Positions 1 through 7,687 of a stretch of 7,691 bases of DNA are shown here, in pieces (positions within the stretch are counted from its first letter, which is position 1; every line of letters starts with the position of its first letter). The translations under genes were made by a program, and so were the position numbers. The notes beneath the pieces are model-generated. The model did no database searches. It was given only the letters and a program-made list of their open reading frames with translations, and was not told the DNA's origin. This stretch comes from Pseudomonadota bacterium (GTDB lineage: Bacteria > Pseudomonadota > Gammaproteobacteria > Burkholderiales > Ferrovaceae): positions 1 through 7,691 of the forward strand of contig JAJZPY010000096.1 in NCBI GenBank assembly GCA_021811005.1, in the 5' to 3' direction.

Positions 1-143
1 CGCTCCCGGCTTTCGCGCACTTCCATGTCGGGCAGGCCCACCAGGTTGAATTGCGGCAGGCCGTTGGCAAGATGCACTTCCACCTGCACCGGAGGTGCCG
101 CAATCCCTATCAGGGCGCGGCTGCAAACCACGGCAAAAGCCAT
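1..143 (-). CDS. comM: ComM/YifB-family AAA+ Mg-chelatase-like protein, 5' part only
   Basis: Only the first 47 codons are present; the gene continues past the left edge. Starting from the ATG at 143-141, the product opens MAFAVVCSRALIGI, then has VQVEVHLANGLPQFNLVGLP and a charged VRESRER stretch. This is the characteristic N-terminus of the YifB/ComM family (a conserved start, a VEVHLANGLP block and a VGLP turn, before the AAA+ Mg-chelatase-like domain, which is off the window). Family members are cytoplasmic ATPases of roughly 500 residues; ComM of Vibrio is a hexameric helicase that helps branch migration during natural transformation. A Shine-Dalgarno GGGAGG lies at 160-155, 11 bases before the start. 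The 80 bases between sufT and this ATG (144-223) show no convincing promoter or terminator, so whether it is read with the suf operon is open. The family call is firm from the N-terminus, but the ATPase motifs cannot be checked here. Confidence 0.88.
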   Translation of the reverse strand, partial: MAFAVVCSRALIGIAAPPVQVEVHLANGLPQFNLVGLPDMEVRESRE

Positions 144-223
144 AGGGAAAAACACCTCCCAAATGGCTCATTGTCAGGGAATGGATCGATGCTGCCCGCA
201 AGAAAAGAAGAACAGATTGGGGC

Positions 224-601
224 TCAGAGCATGCCCAGGGTGAGCATCGCCGCTTCGCTCATGCGGTCACGGGTCCAGGGGGGTTCCCAGACCAGCTCCA
301 CTTTGGCGCCCTGAACGCCCGGCACCTCCATGACCCGGCGCTCCACTTCACCGGGAAACGTCTGGGCCACCGGACAGCCTGGCGCTGTCAGGGTCATCTG
401 GATGTCCACGTGGGCGGATTCGGGATCGATGGCCAGCCCGTAGATCAATCCGAGATCATAGATGTTGACCGGAATCTCGGGGTCGTAAACGGTCTTGAGC
501 GCTTCGATGACCGACAGCTCCAGCGCTTCGCGGGCGCTGGGAGCTTCCGGCTCCGATGCTGCCGGTCCCTCCGATTTTCCCAGCCATTCATATACGGACA
601 T
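224..601 (-). CDS. sufT: SufT, MIP18/DUF59-family Fe-S cluster assembly factor
   Basis: A 125-residue cytoplasmic protein of the MIP18 (DUF59) family that is associated with SUF operons. Such proteins act late in Fe-S maturation, helping deliver clusters to targets; the exact chemistry is not settled. The signature blocks are visible: DPEIPVNIYDLGLIY at residues 40-54, the TAPGCPVA loop with Cys76 at 72-79, and the WEPPW motif at 105-109 near the C-terminus. The first ~25 residues are Ala/Pro/Glu-rich and probably a flexible lead-in. The ATG at 601-599 is chosen because a GGAG Shine-Dalgarno sits 6 bases upstream and the start falls 2 bases after the sufU stop; the frame stays open further upstream but that part merely overlaps sufU in another frame. 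It is the last gene of the suf cluster, and no terminator is evident behind it. Confidence 0.93.
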   Translation of the reverse strand: MSVYEWLGKSEGPAASEPEAPSAREALELSVIEALKTVYDPEIPVNIYDLGLIYGLAIDPESAHVDIQMTLTAPGCPVAQTFPGEVERRVMEVPGVQGAKVELVWEPPWTRDRMSEAAMLTLGML

Positions 602-603
602 GA

Positions 604-1044
604 TTACTCCGTCGAGACAGGGTTGGACTCGTTCTTGAGAGCCGCATTGAGGGTATGCCAGGCCAGCGTGGCGCATTTCACGCGCGCCGGAAATTCGCTG
701 ACGCCGGCCAGGACAGCCAGCTTGCCCAGGTCCACGGTCACAGGCTCTCCCATCACCATGTGATGAAATCCTTCGAACAGGGTGGCCGCTTCCGCTTCCG
801 TTTTCCCTTTGAGCGCTTCGGTCATGAGCGACGCGGAAGCCGTGGAAATGGCACAACCGGCCCCTTCGAACCGGGCTTCCTGGATCACGCCCCCTTCCAC
901 GCGCAGGTGAAGGGTGAGGCGATCGCCGCACAGGGGGTTGAAGCCGTCGGCATGGCGATTGGCCTCCGGCAGGGCGCCGAAATTTCTCGGGTGCCGGTTA
1001 TGGTCGAAAATCACTTCCTGGTACAGGTCGCGCAGATCGCTCAT
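604..1044 (-). CDS. sufU: SufU, SUF-system IscU-like sulfur acceptor/scaffold protein
   Basis: A 146-residue NifU_N/IscU-fold protein. Its three conserved cysteines and aspartate are Cys39 and Asp41 (NPLCGD), Cys64 (GAGCAIS) and Cys124 (RVKCATL); in the family these bind zinc or a cluster and accept persulfide sulfur from SufS. The second and third cysteines are 60 residues apart, close to Bacillus SufU and well beyond the ~43 of IscU, and there is no LPPVK chaperone-binding motif. This makes it SufU-type rather than a true IscU. The ATG overlaps the sufS stop as ATGA (1044-1041), which implies translational coupling, and a GGAGGAG purine run lies 11 bases upstream inside sufS. sufT follows after 2 bases. 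No SufE is encoded in the window, so SufU is the likely partner of SufS. Whether it is only a sulfur carrier or also a scaffold cannot be read from sequence. Confidence 0.95.
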   Translation of the reverse strand: MSDLRDLYQEVIFDHNRHPRNFGALPEANRHADGFNPLCGDRLTLHLRVEGGVIQEARFEGAGCAISTASASLMTEALKGKTEAEAATLFEGFHHMVMGEPVTVDLGKLAVLAGVSEFPARVKCATLAWHTLNAALKNESNPVSTE

Positions 1045-2261
1045 TTCAGGAACAGCTCCTCCACCCGTCGCAGGGCGCGAAACAGGGCGTCCACTTCGTC
1101 GGGCGTGTTGTACAGGGCAAAGGAAGCCCGCGCCGTGGCGGGCAAGTGGTAATGGTCCATGACCGGCATGGCGCAGTGATGGCCCGTGCGGATGGCGACC
1201 CCTTCGCTGTCCAGAATGGTGCCGATGTCGTGGGGATGCACCCCTTTCATCACGAAGGACAGGATGCTGGCCTTGCCAGGCGCCGTGCCGATCACCTGCA
1301 GCCCTTCAAATCCGGAAGCCAGGCGGGTGGCTTGCACCAGCAGGGCATCTTCGTGGGCTGCGATGGTTTCAAGGCCCACCGACAGGACAAAATCAATGGC
1401 GGCCCCCAGTCCGACGGCACCGGCAATATGAGGCGTACCGGCCTCAAACTTGTAAGGCAGTTCGTTGTAGGTGGTTTTCTTGAACGTGACCTGGGCGATC
1501 ATGTCGCCGCCACCCTGGTACGGCGGCATTTTTTCCAGGTGCTCGCGCTTGCCATACAAAACGCCGATTCCGGTGGGGCCATACAACTTGTGGCCGGAGA
1601 ATACATAAAAATCGCAATCCAGCGCTTTCACGTCCACGGACAGGTGGGCCACCGCCTGGGCTCCGTCCACCAGCACCAGCGCGCCCGCCTGATGGGCTTT
1701 GCGGATGATGTCGGCCACCGGATTGACCGTGCCCAGGGCATTCGAGACCTGGGTAATACCCACCAGTTTCGTGCGCGGGCCCAGCAGGGATTCGAATGCG
1801 CCAGGAACCAGTGCGCCACGCTCATCGATGGGAATGACTTTCAGGACGGCTCCGGTGGCTTCGCACAACAGCTGCCAGGGCACGATGTTGGCATGGTGCT
1901 CCATCTCGCTCACCAGGATCTCGTCGCCCGCCTTCAGGTGGGTGCGCCCCCAGCTGTGCGCCACCAGATTGATGGCCTCGGTGGCGCCCCGGGTGAAAAT
2001 GATTTCTTCCCGATGCGGCGCCTTGAGGAAATTTTTCACCTTGTCGCGCGCCCCCTCGAAGGCGTCGGTCGCTTCCTGGCTCAGGGCGTGCACACCGCGG
2101 TGAATGTTGGCGTTCTGGAATTCGTAATAGTGCCGTTCCGCGTCGATCACCGCGCGCGGTTTCTGCGTCGTGGCCGCATTGTCCAGATAGACCAGGGGCC
2201 GTCCATGCACTTCGCGCGCAAGAATGGGGAATTGCCCGCGCATGCGCTGTACGTCAAACAT
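1041..2261 (-). CDS. sufS: SufS, group II cysteine desulfurase (PLP-dependent)
   Basis: A 406-residue aminotransferase class V enzyme, the same length as E. coli SufS. It converts L-cysteine to alanine and keeps the sulfur as a persulfide on its active-site cysteine. Visible landmarks are DNAATTQKP near residue 27, the cofactor-side His123 (EMEHHAN), Asp199 (VDGAQA), the PLP Schiff-base Lys225 in SGHKLYGPTG, the EAGTPHIAG loop at ~273, and catalytic Cys363 in RTGHHCAMP. The short loop around Cys363 is typical of group II (SufS/CsdA) enzymes, which need a sulfur acceptor to work well. His344 (HPHD) matches the position of the zinc-swapping histidine of Bacillus SufS, which fits the downstream sufU. 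The ATG at 2261-2259 overlaps the end of sufD by 8 bases and has only a G-rich stretch as Shine-Dalgarno, so reinitiation after sufD is likely. Its stop overlaps sufU by 4 bases. Confidence 0.97.
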   Translation of the reverse strand: MFDVQRMRGQFPILAREVHGRPLVYLDNAATTQKPRAVIDAERHYYEFQNANIHRGVHALSQEATDAFEGARDKVKNFLKAPHREEIIFTRGATEAINLVAHSWGRTHLKAGDEILVSEMEHHANIVPWQLLCEATGAVLKVIPIDERGALVPGAFESLLGPRTKLVGITQVSNALGTVNPVADIIRKAHQAGALVLVDGAQAVAHLSVDVKALDCDFYVFSGHKLYGPTGIGVLYGKREHLEKMPPYQGGGDMIAQVTFKKTTYNELPYKFEAGTPHIAGAVGLGAAIDFVLSVGLETIAAHEDALLVQATRLASGFEGLQVIGTAPGKASILSFVMKGVHPHDIGTILDSEGVAIRTGHHCAMPVMDHYHLPATARASFALYNTPDEVDALFRALRRVEELFLK

Positions 2262-3554
2262 GAGCGTGCCCCCGCATCAGGTGATCCATCGCGGCACGCA
2301 ACCCGGCGTGACCGATGCTTGAGAGCAGGTCCAGCGCGAACGCTTCGATCAGCAGGGTGCGCGCATGATCGGGGTCCAGCCCGCGTGAGCGCAGGTAGAA
2401 CCACTGGTCTTCGTCCAGCTGGCCCACGGTTGCCCCGTGGCTGCACTTGACGTCATCGGCAAAAATTTCCAGTTGCGGTTTGGTATCCACTTCGGCCTGG
2501 TCCGACAGCAACAGATTGTGGTTCGACTGCCGGGAAGCCGTGTGCTGGGCGTCCTGCGCCACCACGATCTTGCCGTTGAAAACAGCACGGCCTGACCCGT
2601 CGAGCACGCCCTTGAAATATTCGTCGCTTGAGCAGTCGGGGCTTTGGTGGCGAATGCAGGTGTGAAAATCCTGGAATTCGCGGCCGCCCACCCGGTACAG
2701 GCCATTCATGACCACAGAAGCCCCCGGTTCCAGCAGAGCCGCCTCCATGTCGTTGCGCCCGAACGCGCCGGAAAGCGCAAAACTGTGGCTTTCAAACCGG
2801 CTGCCGCCTTGCTGGGAAGCCTGCAGTGCCCCGATGTGATAGGCGCGCCCACCTTCTTGCTGCAATTTCACGTGGCTGAGCTGGGCTCCGGCCTCAAGCT
2901 GTACGCCGGCCACCTGATTGACGAAATAGGCCTCATCGGTCAAACCCAGATACTGTTCGGCCACAGCCACGCGGGATCCGGCTGCGAGGTGGTAGGCATT
3001 GACCACATGCTGGGCCTGCCCGCCACGGGTGGTGACGTAGAGAATCAGCAAGGGGTCGTCCAGCGACGCTTCCGCCGCTGCGGTAATCCATGCCCCTTCC
3101 GCCATGAATGCCGCATTGAGGGCCGCAAAGGGGGTGCGCGCGCGCACGGCCTGAAGAGGAACCTGCAGTCCGAGGCTGTCCCGGGCCGACAACGCGGACA
3201 GGGGACGCACGGCAATCCCGGCCGGCAACCCGTCCAGTTGCGACAATTGCGGGGAATACCGGCCATCGACAAAAACGGCCCGATGGCGCGCTTGCGGCAA
3301 CACGGCACGTGCTTTCAGGGCATCCCAGGTCGGCTGAGGCGCTTCGGGCGCTGCCGGCGCGCAGGACAGGGCCAGTTTTTCCAGGGCGGCCAAGCTGGTG
3401 TATTTCCACTCTTCATGGCGCGTGGTGGGAAAGCCCAGGGAGGCGAAATGGGCCCAGCCCGACTGGCGCCATTCCTGCCACTGGGGCGAGTCCTGCCAGG
3501 GCAACAGGGTACCCAGCCGTTCGAATTCCGACTGGTAATGGGCGATGGCCGTGC

Positions 3555-3558
<4 letters not shown>
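2254..3558 (-). CDS. sufD: SufD, scaffold subunit of the SufBC2D Fe-S assembly complex
   Basis: A 434-residue paralogue of SufB (E. coli SufD is 423). It pairs with SufB and contacts SufC in the cytoplasmic SufBC2D complex, where the nascent cluster forms at the SufB-SufD interface. The N-terminal helical part contains the family block PTTRHEEWKYTSL at about residues 44-56. The C-terminal beta-helix core includes FNGKIVV, then KPQLEIFADDVKCSHGATVG with Cys372 and His374. His374 corresponds to E. coli His360, needed for cluster assembly. YLRSRG follows, as in other members. The ATG at 3558-3556 overlaps the sufC stop (ATGA), which implies coupled translation, and an AGGAGG lies upstream within sufC at long spacing. 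The 3' end overlaps sufS by 8 bases. SufD is the least conserved of the core subunits, but the motifs leave little doubt. Confidence 0.96.
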
Positions 3559-4328
<770 letters not shown>

Positions 4329-4349
4329 GTTGATTCCTGAATGTTGTCT

Positions 4350-5798
4350 TTAGCCGACGCTGCCTTCGAGGCTGACGCCCAGCAATTTCTGCGCTTCCAC
4401 GGCAAATTCCATGGGCAGCTCCTTGAACACTTCCTTGCAGAAGCCGTTCACGATCATTGAAACGGCATCTTCCATGGTCAGGCCGCGCTGGCGGCAGAAG
4501 AACAGCTGGTCTTCGCCGATGCGGGAGGTGGATGCCTCGTGTTCCACTTTTGCCGAGGCATTTTTCACTTCGATGTAGGGGAAAGTGTGGGCCGCGCAGC
4601 GGTCCCCCAGCAGCAGCGAATCGCACTGGGTGTAGTTGCGCGCGTTTTGCGCGGCGCGGGCGATGCGCACCAGTCCACGGTAGGCCTGATGGCCGAAGCC
4701 TGCCGAAATCCCCTTGGATATGATGGTGCTGCGGGTGTTTTTGCCCATGTGGATCATCTTCGTTCCGGTGTCGGCCTGCTGCCGGTGGTTGGTCAGTGCC
4801 ACCGAATAGAACTCGCCCACCGAATGATCGCCGCGCAGGATCACGCTGGGATATTTCCAGGTGATGGCTGAACCCGTTTCCACCTGGGTCCACGAAATCT
4901 TGGAATGGGCACCGCGGCAATCGCCGCGCTTGGTCACGAAGTTGTAAATCCCGCCGCGCCCTTCCTTGTCACCGGGATACCAGTTCTGCACCGTCGAATA
5001 CTTGATCTGGGCGTTTTCCAGGGCCACCAGTTCCACCACCGCCGCATGCAGCTGGTTTTCGTCGCGCATGGGCGCGGTGCAGCCTTCCAGATAGCTCACG
5101 TAGGAATCGCGGTCGGCGATGATGAGCGTGCGCTCAAACTGGCCGGTGTTCTTGGCGTTGATGCGGAAATAGGTGGACAGTTCCATGGGGCAGCGCACGC
5201 CCGGCGGAATGTAGACGAAGGAGCCGTCGCTGAACACGGCGGAATTGAGGGCCGCGTAGAAATTGTCCTGCACCGGGACCACCGAACCGAGGTATTGCCG
5301 GACCAGCTCCGGATGTTCCTGAACCGCTTCCGAGAAGGAACAGAAAATGATGCCCTTTTCCGCCAGCTTGTCCTTGAACGTGGTGGCCACGGACACGCTA
5401 TCGAACACGGCATCCACCGCGACGCCTGCCAGGATGGCCCGCTCGTGCAGGGGGATGCCCAGCTTTTCGTAAGTTTTAAGCAGCTCCGGATCCACCTCGT
5501 CCAGGCTTTTCGGCCCGTCCTTCTGAGACTTGGGCGCCGAATAGTAGATGATGTCCTGGTAGTCGATGGGCGGATGATGCACGCTGGCCCATTCCGGCGG
5601 CTTCATGTCGAGCCAGCGGCGGAAAGCCGCAAGCCGCCATTCCAGCAGGAATTCAGGTTCGTTCTTCTTGGCGGAAATCATCCGCACGGTGTCTTCGGAA
5701 AGGCCGCGCGGCAGGGCATCGGCCTCCACGGAGGTTTCGAAGCCGTGCTGGTATTCCTGGCTGATGATTGCTTCAAGTGTGGAGGCGGAATCGCTCAT
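4350..5798 (-). CDS. sufB: SufB, catalytic scaffold subunit of the SufBC2D complex
   Basis: A 482-residue protein (E. coli SufB is 495) on which the nascent Fe-S cluster is built. The N-terminus has the family segment EPEFLLEWRLAAFRRWL (about residues 47-63) and PPIDYQDIIYYSAPK. The core shows SVVPVQDNFYAALNSAVFSD, YIPPGVRCPMEL, the SYLEGCTAP block and GDCRGAHSKISWTQVETG. The C-terminal region contains Cys392 in QCDSLLLG, matching E. coli Cys405 (the sulfur-accepting and essential residue), and His420/Glu421 in VEHEAS, matching E. coli His433/Glu434. It ends with MIVNGFCKEVF and EAQKLLGVSLEGSVG, as SufB proteins do. The ATG lies 3 bases after the regulator's stop with GGTGA 8 bases upstream, so regulator and sufB are surely co-transcribed. 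SufB is the most conserved subunit of the system. Confidence 0.98.
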   Translation of the reverse strand: MSDSASTLEAIISQEYQHGFETSVEADALPRGLSEDTVRMISAKKNEPEFLLEWRLAAFRRWLDMKPPEWASVHHPPIDYQDIIYYSAPKSQKDGPKSLDEVDPELLKTYEKLGIPLHERAILAGVAVDAVFDSVSVATTFKDKLAEKGIIFCSFSEAVQEHPELVRQYLGSVVPVQDNFYAALNSAVFSDGSFVYIPPGVRCPMELSTYFRINAKNTGQFERTLIIADRDSYVSYLEGCTAPMRDENQLHAAVVELVALENAQIKYSTVQNWYPGDKEGRGGIYNFVTKRGDCRGAHSKISWTQVETGSAITWKYPSVILRGDHSVGEFYSVALTNHRQQADTGTKMIHMGKNTRSTIISKGISAGFGHQAYRGLVRIARAAQNARNYTQCDSLLLGDRCAAHTFPYIEVKNASAKVEHEASTSRIGEDQLFFCRQRGLTMEDAVSMIVNGFCKEVFKELPMEFAVEAQKLLGVSLEGSVG

Positions 5799-5801
5799 GG
5801 T

Positions 5802-6257
5802 TCATGTCACCGGTTGCGCCAACGGGCGCGCAAAAATTCGAATGGGCTGGGACGGCACGGTCATTTCAGCCAGCGTCACCCCAGCCAGGGCATCATTGAC
5901 GGCCTGGCTGATGCGTTGCCAGTTGGCCTTGACGGAACACGAGCGCTCGCGCTGGCAGTTGCCGGGCTGTTTGGCCGTTCCGCAATCCGTCAGCCCGACC
6001 GGCCCTTCCAGGGCGCCGATGATGTCCACCATCGTGATGGCTTCCGGCTGACGCGAAAGGGCGTAACCCCCTTTGGTGCCGCGCTGGGAGTCCAGCAGGC
6101 CGCCCCGGGCCAGCATCTTGAGCAGCTTGTTCGCCGTCGGCAGGGCAATGCCCACGGCCTGGGCAATTTCCTGGGCGGCATGCAGCCGTTCCGGATCACG
6201 GGCCAGATAGGTCATGATGAGGATGCCGTAATCCGTCAATTTGCCTATCCGGATCAT
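5802..6257 (-). CDS. Rrf2-family SUF-system regulator, IscR-like Fe-S sensor
   Basis: A 151-residue winged-helix repressor of the Rrf2 family, in the branch that heads SUF operons in Xanthomonas-like bacteria. It is unrelated to cyanobacterial SufR. The N-terminus IRIGKLTDYGILIMTYLA, the DNA-binding helices (about residues 26-50, ending TANKLLKMLARGGLL) and the wing QRGTKGGYALSR are typical. Cys92, Cys101 and Cys107 are the presumed cluster ligands, so it should sense Fe-S supply and change DNA binding accordingly. The ATG at 6257-6255 is chosen over the in-frame TTG at 6266: relatives begin at this point, and AAGGA lies 11 bases before the ATG but only 2 before the TTG. About 16 residues follow the usual C-terminal VTLAEMTVP. 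The gene lies 3 bases before sufB and next to an IscR-like operator, so autoregulation is likely. Other Rrf2 types (NsrR, IscR proper) are less likely given this context. Confidence 0.93.
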   Translation of the reverse strand: MIRIGKLTDYGILIMTYLARDPERLHAAQEIAQAVGIALPTANKLLKMLARGGLLDSQRGTKGGYALSRQPEAITMVDIIGALEGPVGLTDCGTAKQPGNCQRERSCSVKANWQRISQAVNDALAGVTLAEMTVPSQPIRIFARPLAQPVT

Positions 6258-6264
6258 TTGACCC

Positions 6265-6301
6265 AACTTCCTTAAAAAAATAATTTAATATTTAACAAGT
6301 T
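6265..6301 (-). other. AU-rich dyad in the predicted suf leader, overlapping the regulator's Shine-Dalgarno
   Basis: On the plus strand, AACTTCCTTAAA (6265-6276) is matched by TTTAACAAGTT (6291-6301): two 5-base paired blocks separated by a 2-against-1 mismatch, with a 14-base loop. In the minus-strand transcript one arm contains the AAGGA Shine-Dalgarno of the regulator gene, so folding would partly hide it. Nearly all pairs are A-U, so stability should be low. It may be a chance result of AT-rich sequence. Confidence 0.3.
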
Positions 6302-6306
6302 AGCCA

Positions 6307-6331
6307 ATACAGGACTATTATAGTACCATTT
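6307..6331. promoter_or_regulatory. IscR type-1-like operator overlapping the suf -10
   Basis: The centre reads GACTATTATAGT, flanked on the left by ATAC. Compared by hand with the E. coli IscR type-1 consensus (ATASYY, GACT, RWWWY, AGTC, RRSTAT, contiguous), 18 of 25 positions agree, including the whole GACT-RWWWY-AGT core; the right flank is poor. The innermost ACTAT-T-ATAGT is a perfect dyad. It covers the suf -10, where bound repressor would block RNA polymerase, and sits just upstream of the gshA -35. The likely binder is the adjacent Rrf2 regulator. That the regulator uses this motif is an inference. Confidence 0.6.
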
Positions 6332-6346
6332 TTAACCCTTTAGCAA
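6317..6346 (-). promoter_or_regulatory. Predicted sigma-70 promoter of the suf operon
   Basis: Read on the minus strand, a perfect TATAAT (6322-6317) is preceded by TTGCTA (6346-6341, four of six matches to TTGACA) with an 18-base spacer. The start of transcription would fall near 6310, giving a leader of about 53 bases before the regulator's ATG. The IscR-like dyad covers the -10. It is the only strong promoter candidate for the whole operon. Confidence 0.65.
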
Positions 6347-6368
6347 CGCCACAGCCGGCAGCTAGAAT
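6340..6368 (+). promoter_or_regulatory. Predicted sigma-70 promoter of gshA
   Basis: TTAGCA (6340-6345, four of six to TTGACA) and TAGAAT (6363-6368, five of six to TATAAT) are separated by 17 bases. Transcription would begin near 6375, about 22 bases before the gshA ATG. The -35 uses almost the same bases as the suf -35 on the other strand, since TTAGCAA and TTGCTAA are complements. The IscR-like site would lie roughly 44-68 bases upstream of the start, a place from which a regulator could activate. Confidence 0.45.
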
Positions 6369-6396
6369 CACAAAAAACCTGCCCACTAGGAAAATC

Positions 6397-7680
6397 ATGG
6401 TTCCCCACTTGACGACCGCCCTGACGGGCCCCCTGCAAGCCCTGGAACGAGAAATACTGGGCGCCTTGCCGACCATCGAGCACTGGTTCCGCCAACAGTG
6501 GCAAAACCATTCCGCGCCGTTTTACACCTCGGTGGACCTGCGCAACTCGGGATTCAAGCTGGCTCCCGTGGACACCAACCTGTTTCCGGCCGGCTTCAAC
6601 AACCTGCGCCCCGAATTCGAGCCCCTGTGCGTCCAGGCCGTCATGTCAGCCGTGGAAAAAATTTGCCCGGACACCCGCCAGTTCCTGCTGATACCCGAAA
6701 ACCACACGCGCAACCTGTTCTATCTGCAAAACGTGGCCGCCCTCAAGTCCATCCTGCAGCGCGCCGGATTTGCGGTGCGCATCGGCAGCCTGCTGCCCGA
6801 GATCACGGCGCCCACGCCCCTGGCGCTGCCCGACGGCCAGACGCTGGTGCTGGAACCGGTGCGCCGCACGGGCAACCGGCTTTCGCTCGACGGGTTCGAC
6901 CCGTGCGCCGTGCTGCTCAACAATGATCTTTCGGGAGGCATTCCAGACGTACTGAAAGGATTGTCCCAGCCCGTGGTTCCCCCGCTGTTCGCCGGCTGGA
7001 GCACGCGCCGGAAATCACGGCACTTTGCCGCCTACGACCGGGTTGCAACCGAATTCGCCGCACTGGTGGGCATCGACCCCTGGGTCATCAATCCCTATTT
7101 TTCGCACTGCGGCCAGGTGGACTTTGCCGACCGGCAGGGGCTGGACTGCCTGTCCAGCCAGGTGGAGCTGCTGCTCGCCAAAATCCGCGACAAATACCGC
7201 GAACTCGACATCCGCGACGACCCCTTCCTCATCATCAAGGCCGATGCCGGAACCTACGGCATGGGCATCATGACCGTCAAAAGTCCGGACGACCTGCAGT
7301 CGCTCAACCGCAAGCAACGCAACAAGATGGCCGTCATCAAGGAAGGCCAGGCGGTGCGCGAAGTGCTGATCCAGGAAGGGGTGTACACCTACGAGTCGGT
7401 GGAAAGCGCCGTGGCGGAACCCGTCATCTACATGATCGACCATTTCGTGGTTGGCGGCTTTTACCGGGTTCATACGGAACGCGGCATCAATGAAAACCTC
7501 AACGCCCCCGGCGCCCGTTTTGTCCCGCTGGCGTTTGAAACCAACGCCATCGCGCCCGACCAGAGCCAGGATCCGGACGCCATGCCCAACCGCTTCTATA
7601 CTTACGGCGTCGTGGCGCGGCTCGCCATGCTGGCAGCCGCCCTGGAGCTGGAAGACATGGCCGCAACGCAGGAGGAGTGA
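6397..7680 (+). CDS. gshA: Glutamate-cysteine ligase, proteobacterial ATP-grasp-like GshA family
   Basis: A 427-residue cytoplasmic enzyme matching the GshA family first described from Acidithiobacillus ferrooxidans and common in Betaproteobacteria. It is not homologous in sequence to E. coli GshA. It performs the first step of glutathione synthesis, joining glutamate and cysteine with ATP. Family blocks visible are SVDLRNSGFKLAPVDTNLFPAGFNNL (residues 45-70), LLIPENHTRNLFY (97-109), VLLNNDLSGG (172-181), a glycine-rich nucleotide-binding stretch KADAGTYGMGIMTVK (281-295), and the C-terminal DHFVVGGFYRVHTE with NLNAPGARFVPL. The ATG at 6397 has AGGA 5 bases upstream. It is transcribed away from the suf operon across a 139-base gap and is followed 7 bases after its stop by a new start codon, probably gshB. 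The reaction is assigned from family resemblance; individual catalytic residues are not assigned here. Confidence 0.93.
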   Translation: MVPHLTTALTGPLQALEREILGALPTIEHWFRQQWQNHSAPFYTSVDLRNSGFKLAPVDTNLFPAGFNNLRPEFEPLCVQAVMSAVEKICPDTRQFLLIPENHTRNLFYLQNVAALKSILQRAGFAVRIGSLLPEITAPTPLALPDGQTLVLEPVRRTGNRLSLDGFDPCAVLLNNDLSGGIPDVLKGLSQPVVPPLFAGWSTRRKSRHFAAYDRVATEFAALVGIDPWVINPYFSHCGQVDFADRQGLDCLSSQVELLLAKIRDKYRELDIRDDPFLIIKADAGTYGMGIMTVKSPDDLQSLNRKQRNKMAVIKEGQAVREVLIQEGVYTYESVESAVAEPVIYMIDHFVVGGFYRVHTERGINENLNAPGARFVPLAFETNAIAPDQSQDPDAMPNRFYTYGVVARLAMLAAALELEDMAATQEE

Positions 7681-7687
7681 GCCCCCC

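Noticed and set aside
144..223. Possible terminator or comM promoter between sufT and comM.
   Set aside because: No stable GC stem with a T run and no -35/-10 pair at acceptable spacing; the GGGA...TCCC pairing at the comM ribosome site is only 4 bases.
602..931. Upstream in-frame extension of sufT to 931.
   Set aside because: It lies within sufU in another frame, and the ATG at 601 has a good GGAG site and matches the usual length of the family.
1146..2450. Plus-strand open frame of 434 codons opposite sufS and the end of sufD.
   Set aside because: A shadow of well-supported genes; no family resemblance and no fitting ribosome site or context.
6258..6266. TTG start at 6266 for the regulator.
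   Set aside because: It leaves only 2 bases between AAGGA and the start and adds three residues not found in relatives; the ATG at 6257 fits better.
4905..6275. Long plus-strand open frame (456 codons) opposite sufB and the regulator.
   Set aside because: It is antisense to two clear genes; its translation is His/Gly/Arg-rich with no recognisable domain, as expected from the reverse strand of GC-rich coding sequence.
6281..6300. TTAA-TAT-TTAA and TAAC-AA-GTTA short palindromes in the suf leader as extra operators.
   Set aside because: Four-base arms of pure or nearly pure A/T are expected by chance in this AT-rich stretch and match no known Rrf2 motif.
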